Part shown: positions 59,045-64,000 of the stretch, in pieces
Numbering within the stretch: the stretch's first letter is position 1
How the letters are laid out: each line of letters begins with the position of its first letter
Source: CAYVUM01 sp964454795
GTDB taxonomy: Bacteria; Pseudomonadota; Alphaproteobacteria; Rhodospirillales; Defluviicoccaceae
Reading direction: 5' to 3'
Length of the DNA stretch: 64,000 nt
NCBI GenBank assembly: GCA_964454795.1
Contig: CAYVUM010000002.1
Span: forward strand, 1 to 64,000
Notes under the pieces: generated by a model
What the model was told of the DNA's origin: nothing
The model's database searches: none
The model's input: only the letters and a program-made list of their open reading frames with translations
Made by a program: the position numbers and the translations under genes

Positions 59045-59713
59045 TCACATTGCGGTTTCAAGCAGAGCGAAGCGGACCGGCAGCGTCGGCGTGGTGCGGA
59101 TCCGGCCATCCTCACCCTTCTCGACCAGGGTAAGACTCTGCGATTCCGGCAGGCCGGTCGGCACCACCATCCGCCCGCCCGGCTTCAGTTGGCCGAGCAG
59201 GTTGGCCGGAACAAGGTCGCTGGCTGCGCAGACCAGGATACGGTCAAACGGTGCGTTCTCGGGCCAGCCATATTCGCCGTTGCCGATCCGGACGTCGACG
59301 TTGCGATAGCCGAGGCGGGCAAGCCGTTCCCGGGCCTCCTGACCCAGTTCCTCGACAATCTCCACCGAAAACACCTGATCGGCGAGGTTCGAGAGGATCG
59401 CCGCGTGGTATCCGAGGCCGGTGCCGACCTCAAGCACCCGGTGCGATCGCTCGACCTCAAGCAGATCGGTCATCAGGGCAACGATAAACGGCTGCGAGAT
59501 CGTCTTGTCCCAGCCGATCGGCAACGGCTGGTCGGCATAGGCATAGGGGGTCAGTTCCACGGGGACGAACTCGTGACGGGGCACCCGCCCCATGACTTCC
59601 ATAATTCGCGGGCTCAGCTCGGCTTTGCCGATCTGTTCGCGCGCGTAATGGGCGTGCGCGGCGATGGCATGCGCCATCTGTTCCAGCATCAGCGCCAAAA
59701 GATTGTCGGTCAT
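59045..59713 (-). CDS. pcm: protein-L-isoaspartate O-methyltransferase
   Basis: The 222-residue enzyme methylates isoaspartyl residues to start their repair. It has the family N terminus ('MLEQMAHAI' to 'VPRHEFVP'), 'WDKTISQPFIVALMTDLL', SAM loop 'LEVGTGLGYHAAIL' and 'LKPGGRMVVPTG'. ATG 59713 is preceded by AAGGAG. The ~200-bp gap to the histidine kinase stop shows nothing notable. Confidence 0.95.
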   Translation of the reverse strand: MTDNLLALMLEQMAHAIAAHAHYAREQIGKAELSPRIMEVMGRVPRHEFVPVELTPYAYADQPLPIGWDKTISQPFIVALMTDLLEVERSHRVLEVGTGLGYHAAILSNLADQVFSVEIVEELGQEARERLARLGYRNVDVRIGNGEYGWPENAPFDRILVCAASDLVPANLLGQLKPGGRMVVPTGLPESQSLTLVEKGEDGRIRTTPTLPVRFALLETAM

Positions 59714-59910
59714 GGGCCGGGACTCCTTCGTCGTACCGTCCGCTGGCGCACAGGGGCATCCGTCTGCCGCGGACAAGACCATAAAACAGAACGGGAGCGA
59801 GGCAAATCGCCTTCACGGGGCGCCCGGCCGCGCAGCGTTTGAGGCGCATCGCCGCGCAGCGGGGCGGATCGTCGCAGGATCGCCGGGAGACGGTGAACGG
59901 AGCCGGCGGA

Positions 59911-62610
59911 TCATGACAGGATGGCGTGGACCTTCTCGAGCAGCGCCTCGCGCCGGTACGGTTTCTGGAGGAACGGATAACCGCTGTCGGAGAGCCGGGC
60001 TGCTGTCTCCGAGGACGGATAGCCGGATGTGAACAATACCCGGGCCCCGGGCCGGGACTTCAGCACCTCGCGGGCCAGCGCGTTTCCGTCCACCCCTTCG
60101 CGCAGAACGATATCGGTGAACAGCAGGTCGAGCTCGGGCATGGTCTCCAGGCAGCGGCGCGCCTCTTCGGCGCTGGCCGCCTCGCGAACCACGTAGCCGT
60201 TGCGCTGAAGCACCCGCACAGCCGTCCGGCGCACCCGCTCGTCGTCCTCGACCACAAGGATGACGGCGTGATCCGCATCCACGGTGGGTATCGCCGGCGA
60301 TTTCGGGTCCTCTGCGCTCTCGCCCTCCGCCTCCGTCTGCGGCAGATAGATCAGCATCGAGGTGCCGGCATCGGGGGCGCTGTCGACGACGATATGGCCG
60401 CCCGACTGGGTAACGAAGCCGTAGACCATGCTGAGGCCGAGACCGCTGCCTTTGCCGAAGCCCTTGGTGGTGAAGAACGGCTCGAAGATCCGTTCGACCA
60501 CGTCCGGGCTCATGCCGCAGCCGGTGTCGGTGACGGCGATCCGAACGTACTGTCCTGGCGGCGGCCCCGTCTGGTCCGGGTCGGGGGCCGCATCGACGAT
60601 GACGTTGTGGGTGGCCAGGGTGACCACGCCGCCGTCAGGCATCGCGTCGCGGGCGTTGACCACGAGGTTGACGATAGCGCTTTCCAGCTGACCGCGATCG
60701 ATCATCGTCATCCACAGACCTTCGGCCAGGATCTCGCGGATGGCGATCCGGTCGCCCAGGGTCCGGCGGAGCAGGTCGGTCATTTCCCCGATCACCACGT
60801 TGACATTGGTGTTCTTGGGATTGAGCCGTTGGCGACGGGCGAAAGCGAGGAGGCGGTTGGTCAGCTCGCTGCCCCGCTCCACCGACCAGATGGCATCGGC
60901 GATCAGCTCGTGGCGCTCATCGCCGGGGTCGAGCTCTTCGTCGAGGAGCTGCAGGTTGCCCAGAATGATGGCGAGCAGATTGTTGAAATCGTGGGCAATG
61001 CCGCCGGTCAGCTCGCCCACGGCCTTCATCTTTTGAGCCGTCCGCAGCCGCTCCTCGTTGGCCTTGCGCTCGGTGATGTCCTCCTTGACCGCCACGTAGT
61101 GGGTGACCTTGCCGCGAACGTCGCGAACCGGGGCGATCGATGCCAGCTCCCAGAACAGCTCGCCGCTCTTTTTCTTGTTGTAGAGTTCCCCGCTCCAGAC
61201 CCCGCCGGCAGCGATCGTCCGCCACAACGCCTGATAGGTCTCAGGCGGCGTCAGCCCGGACTTGAGAATGCTGGGGTTTTTACCGACAACTTCTGCATAT
61301 GTGTAGCCAGTCGCTTCCGTAAACTTCGGGTTCACATATTCGATCCGACCGGTGACGTCGGTGATCACCACCGACACCGGGCTCTGCTCAATGGCCTGGA
61401 ACAGCTTGCGCAGGTCGCCCTCGGCCCGGCGGTGCGCGGAGATGTCGCGGATGAACAGAAGAAACTGATCCTCGCCGTCCCAGCGCATGGGAATGGCCTG
61501 CATCTCGGCGTAGGCAACGCCGCCGCCGGGCTTGAGGATCTCGATCTCGGCCACATCGCCAGCGACGATTGGAAAGCCAAAGGGCTCGCCGATCAGCTGC
61601 TCGGAGGACGTTCCAAATAACGCTTCCGCCGCCTGGTTGACGAAACGGATCCGGTCTTCGGCATCGACCACCATGGTCGCTTCGGCCTGCAGGGCGATGA
61701 TCGAACGCCACCGGGCCTCGCTGTCCCGAACCGACTGTTCGGCCTTCTTCTGCTCGGTGACATCATCGTAGAGGGTGACGACCTCGCCGCCCGGCAGCCG
61801 GAAGACGTAGGTATCCCGCCACCCGCAGACCCGGTCGTTTTGATAGTAGCGGACCGGCAGACGCTCCGGTTCGCCGGTGCGCGCAACCCGGCGCATCACC
61901 TTCGGCAGTCCGTAATCCTCGAGTCCCGGGTAGACCCGGCTCAAGTAGGCGCCGACCACCTCGTCGGCGCTCACCGCGTCGATCCGCTCGGCAGCGCGGT
62001 TGAACGCGCGGATGACGAAGTCGCCGCTGGCATCATCCAGATCGACGATCATCGCGCCGCTGCGCATGGTGTCAAACAGCTCGCGAAACCGTGACTCGCC
62101 GGCATGAAGCCGGTCCATCAGCGGCGCGCCGAGGGTCTGGAACGTGAACACGCCAAGGGCGATCAGCAGACCGGCAATCACCACCGTGTAAATGCCCGAC
62201 CGCACGAACGGCGTGCGCAGGTGCCAGAGGTCGACGGCGGCGATGACAATCAGACCACCGGACCCGGCCGGCGCATAGGCGCCGAGCACCGTTTTGCCCG
62301 TGGCATCGCGGCCGATCCTCGTGCCCGTCTCCCCCGCGAAAGCCGGCTCGAGCCAGCCGGGATCGCCCGCCGGTCCGGGGCCGAGCCCACCCTCGCGGCC
62401 GCGGCTCAGCACCACCTCCCGCCTCTGACCGTCGGCGGTGACCAGGGCGGCCCAGCCCCTGTCTGCCACACCGGGAAGAAGCTCCAACGCCAGCGTTTCG
62501 GCGCCGCCGCCCTCGATCACGGCCGCGGCACGATCGACCGTCTCCCTGAGGGTGGTACGTTCCCGGTTGAGGGCCGTTCCGTAAAACAGGGCCATGGCCA
62601 CGCCGCCCAC
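59911..62610 (-). CDS. hybrid sensor histidine kinase with PAS domains and receiver
   Basis: At least 899 residues. From GTG 62610 the order is an extracytoplasmic region (about 15-135), a membrane helix (138-158), three PAS-type domains (about 175-285, 297-395 and 405-520), the phosphoacceptor 'GGIAHDFNNLLAI', an HATPase domain ('DTGCGMSPDVVERIFEPFF', 'GSGLGLSMV') and a C-terminal receiver ('VVEDDERVR', 'DLLFTDIVL', 'FLQKPYR'). The frame stays open upstream and encodes the missing first membrane helix ('LLSLIVAVVAVAVGGVAM'), so the real start is probably CTG 62685 or ACG 62679. It follows the response regulator gene, and the CTG would overlap that gene's TGA. Confidence 0.93.
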   Translation of the reverse strand: MGGVAMALFYGTALNRERTTLRETVDRAAAVIEGGGAETLALELLPGVADRGWAALVTADGQRREVVLSRGREGGLGPGPAGDPGWLEPAFAGETGTRIGRDATGKTVLGAYAPAGSGGLIVIAAVDLWHLRTPFVRSGIYTVVIAGLLIALGVFTFQTLGAPLMDRLHAGESRFRELFDTMRSGAMIVDLDDASGDFVIRAFNRAAERIDAVSADEVVGAYLSRVYPGLEDYGLPKVMRRVARTGEPERLPVRYYQNDRVCGWRDTYVFRLPGGEVVTLYDDVTEQKKAEQSVRDSEARWRSIIALQAEATMVVDAEDRIRFVNQAAEALFGTSSEQLIGEPFGFPIVAGDVAEIEILKPGGGVAYAEMQAIPMRWDGEDQFLLFIRDISAHRRAEGDLRKLFQAIEQSPVSVVITDVTGRIEYVNPKFTEATGYTYAEVVGKNPSILKSGLTPPETYQALWRTIAAGGVWSGELYNKKKSGELFWELASIAPVRDVRGKVTHYVAVKEDITERKANEERLRTAQKMKAVGELTGGIAHDFNNLLAIILGNLQLLDEELDPGDERHELIADAIWSVERGSELTNRLLAFARRQRLNPKNTNVNVVIGEMTDLLRRTLGDRIAIREILAEGLWMTMIDRGQLESAIVNLVVNARDAMPDGGVVTLATHNVIVDAAPDPDQTGPPPGQYVRIAVTDTGCGMSPDVVERIFEPFFTTKGFGKGSGLGLSMVYGFVTQSGGHIVVDSAPDAGTSMLIYLPQTEAEGESAEDPKSPAIPTVDADHAVILVVEDDERVRRTAVRVLQRNGYVVREAASAEEARRCLETMPELDLLFTDIVLREGVDGNALAREVLKSRPGARVLFTSGYPSSETAARLSDSGYPFLQKPYRREALLEKVHAILS

Positions 62611-62681
62611 GGCGACAGCAACGACGGCGACGATCAGCGAAAGCAGGTAGAGGGGCCGGTTGTCGCCGATTGCTTTCGTCC

Positions 62682-63092
62682 TCAGTCCGCCGTGTCCTGA
62701 CCGCCCTGGAGGGCCGGGGTCGCGACGGCGTGGGCGAGCGTCTCCCGCAGCCGGCTGACGGTGACCGGTTTGCTGAGCGTCCGCACCGATTTCAGGCCCT
62801 TGTATTCAGCCAGGAGCCGGGCGTTAACCGCATATTGCGGGGAAAACCCGGTAATAATGATGATCGCGGCATCGCACTTCTGCTGCACCAGCCAGAGGAC
62901 CAGCTCATTTCCATCGATCTCCGGCATGACCATGTCGATCACCACCACATCGGGCTTGCGCCGGCCATAGGCCTCGATGAAATCGCGGCCATGGCAGGTG
63001 ATTTCCACCTCGAAGCCCATCGGCCTCGCGACTTTTCCGACGAAGGCCGCAAACTTCGGCTCGTCGTCGACAATCAGCAGGCGTTTTTCCGG
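62682..63092 (-). CDS. single-domain response regulator
   Basis: The 136-residue protein is a lone receiver domain: acidic pair in 'LLIVDDEPKFAAF', phospho-acceptor Asp in 'VVVIDMVMPEIDG', Thr in 'IIIITGFSPQ' and Lys in 'TLSKPVTVSRL'. It has no output domain and probably works in a phosphorelay with the hybrid kinase encoded directly downstream. AGAGAGG precedes ATG 63092; a TTG at 63110 would add six residues. Confidence 0.93.
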   Translation of the reverse strand, partial: PEKRLLIVDDEPKFAAFVGKVARPMGFEVEITCHGRDFIEAYGRRKPDVVVIDMVMPEIDGNELVLWLVQQKCDAAIIIITGFSPQYAVNARLLAEYKGLKSVRTLSKPVTVSRLRETLAHAVATPALQGGQDTAD

Positions 63093-63465
63093 CATCGACC
63101 TCTCTCGCAATCGCGGGAGTTCCGGTTTTGATCGTCATCCCCGGTCCAGTCCAGGGGGCAAACTCGCCACAATCGGCCAGGTTACCCCCTCAATCATGGC
63201 GCGGAGGCGCCCTCGGCGCTAAAAGACCCCGACAGACTTACGCCGACGGCGCGATTGCACCAGCGCCGGGCCGTCGCGCACAATGACAGGCTCCTGCAAC
63301 CTGACGATATCATAACCGAACAGGGGTCGCACGCGGCGACCCGCGCGCCGCTCAGGACCCTGGATTGCTGTCAGGATACGGCCGGCGGCCGTCCAATCCG
63401 TCCGGATGGAGGTCCGCTGTCGCGATCCACCAACCCTCAACCGGCACGGACCCCCTGGTCATGCA
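63093..63465. other. divergent intergenic region, nothing recognisable
   Basis: About 370 bp between the leftward response regulator and the rightward gene at 63466, presumably with both promoters. GC-rich palindromic pieces occur (for example 'ggcgcggaggcgcc' near 63199). No clear promoter, RNA gene or recognisable protein was found. Confidence 0.45.
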
Positions 63466-64000
63466 ATGAACCGCTGCCGCATCATTCTGCTGGACCTGTC
63501 GCCGGGCCGGCCGCTGCTCGCGGCGATGTCCGACACGCTGTCGGGCCCGGGCCGGATGCAGCCCCGGTCGCTCATCGCGGCCCGGGCGATCAGCGATTTG
63601 CTGGCCCGACTGGAGGACGGCGTGGAAACCGCTGTGGTTCTGGCCGCCCGGGAGGCCACGGCCGATTTCTGGCAGGCGCTGGCGCTGATCACCGAGCACG
63701 CCCCGGCAACGGCGGTCGTCGCCGTCCTGGCGGCGGCCGATCCCGATAACCGCGTGCTGGTCTCGCGGTGTCTGCAGGCTGGAGCCGATGACATGCTCAC
63801 CGAAACCGAACTGGCGACACCGCTGGCTCACCGGACCCTGCAACGGGCGATCGAACGCCGCCGCCACGACCGCGATCCCCGACGCGGGCGCAGCGCGCCG
63901 GCCGCTGAAGGCGGTGTTAAGGACTGGGCGTGGTCGCGCCGCCTCTATGGCAGCGGGCCGCTTGCGGTGAGCGAGCGAAGCCTCGGCACGTCCGATCTTT
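63466..64000 (+). CDS. receiver-like signalling protein, cut by the right edge
   Basis: From ATG 63466 the frame stays open to the window end (178 codons). The first ~125 residues look like a degenerate receiver domain: 'RCRIILLDLSPGRPLLAAM' at the start, 'ATAVVAVLAAADPD' and 'CLQAGADDMLTETEL' where the alpha4-beta5 surface lies. The usual phospho-acceptor Asp in beta3 is not obvious ('AVVLAARE'). Any output domain lies beyond the edge. It is divergent from the response regulator-kinase pair and may belong to the same pathway. Confidence 0.7.
   Translation, partial: MNRCRIILLDLSPGRPLLAAMSDTLSGPGRMQPRSLIAARAISDLLARLEDGVETAVVLAAREATADFWQALALITEHAPATAVVAVLAAADPDNRVLVSRCLQAGADDMLTETELATPLAHRTLQRAIERRRHDRDPRRGRSAPAAEGGVKDWAWSRRLYGSGPLAVSERSLGTSDL

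Overview
The window is a GC-rich chromosomal segment of an alphaproteobacterium, most likely a member of the Rhodospirillales or a close relative. This rests on gene content and order: the run D-Ala-D-Ala carboxypeptidase / tmk / holB / metG / tatD / MBL-fold hydrolase, a DUF3422 protein, MsrPQ, an FzlA-like GST, a proofreading-competent Pol I and a CCA-encoding tRNA-His. No phage, insertion sequence or CRISPR array was seen. Most of the sequence is tightly packed housekeeping DNA with 4-bp gene overlaps.

Region by region. 0-4.3 kb (minus strand) is a Calvin-cycle/pentose-phosphate operon: class II-type phosphoribulokinase, transketolase, ribulose-phosphate 3-epimerase and a hotdog thioesterase. 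RuBisCO is not in the window. 4.7-6.8 kb holds a hemerythrin and a DUF3422 membrane protein, which converge on three perfect 29-bp hairpin repeats. 7.2-9.2 kb is a Tat-exported amidohydrolase. 9.2-14.8 kb is the least ordinary part. It has three copies of a ~117-bp two-hairpin repeat, an apparent gene remnant, a thiolase/Zn-ribbon OB-fold pair with a small unknown gene, tRNA-His, and an unusual FHA-transmembrane-lytic transglycosylase fusion whose last codons lie inside one repeat copy.

14.8-26.7 kb carries a lipoprotein hydrolase, an ABC ATPase without a permease, a CHCC zinc-finger protein, polA, an RND efflux pair and the periplasmic methionine sulfoxide repair system MsrPQ. 26.9-36.1 kb carries a TrkH/TrkA-type K+ uptake pair, a GST, an SDR, an NfeD-slipin operon, an esterase and two glycosyltransferases. 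36.1-43.4 kb is a translation cluster: thrS, infC (apparently starting at ATA), rpmI, rplT, pheS and pheT. 43.4-58.5 kb is rich in cell-wall genes (L,D-transpeptidase, glmS, glmU, PBP5-like carboxypeptidase, RlpA, MltB-like transglycosylase, YdcF) and holds the tmk-holB-metG-tatD operon. In that operon tmk has an ideal Shine-Dalgarno site but ACG where ATG is expected. 58.7-64 kb ends with a small unknown gene, pcm, a response regulator and hybrid histidine kinase pair, and the start of a receiver-like protein cut by the window edge.

No wholly new multi-gene system can be claimed. The best leads are the dispersed two-hairpin repeat family and its effect on neighbouring genes, the FHA-SLT fusion, the non-canonical start codons of infC and tmk, and a plant/cyanobacterial-type PRK that has lost one regulatory cysteine.
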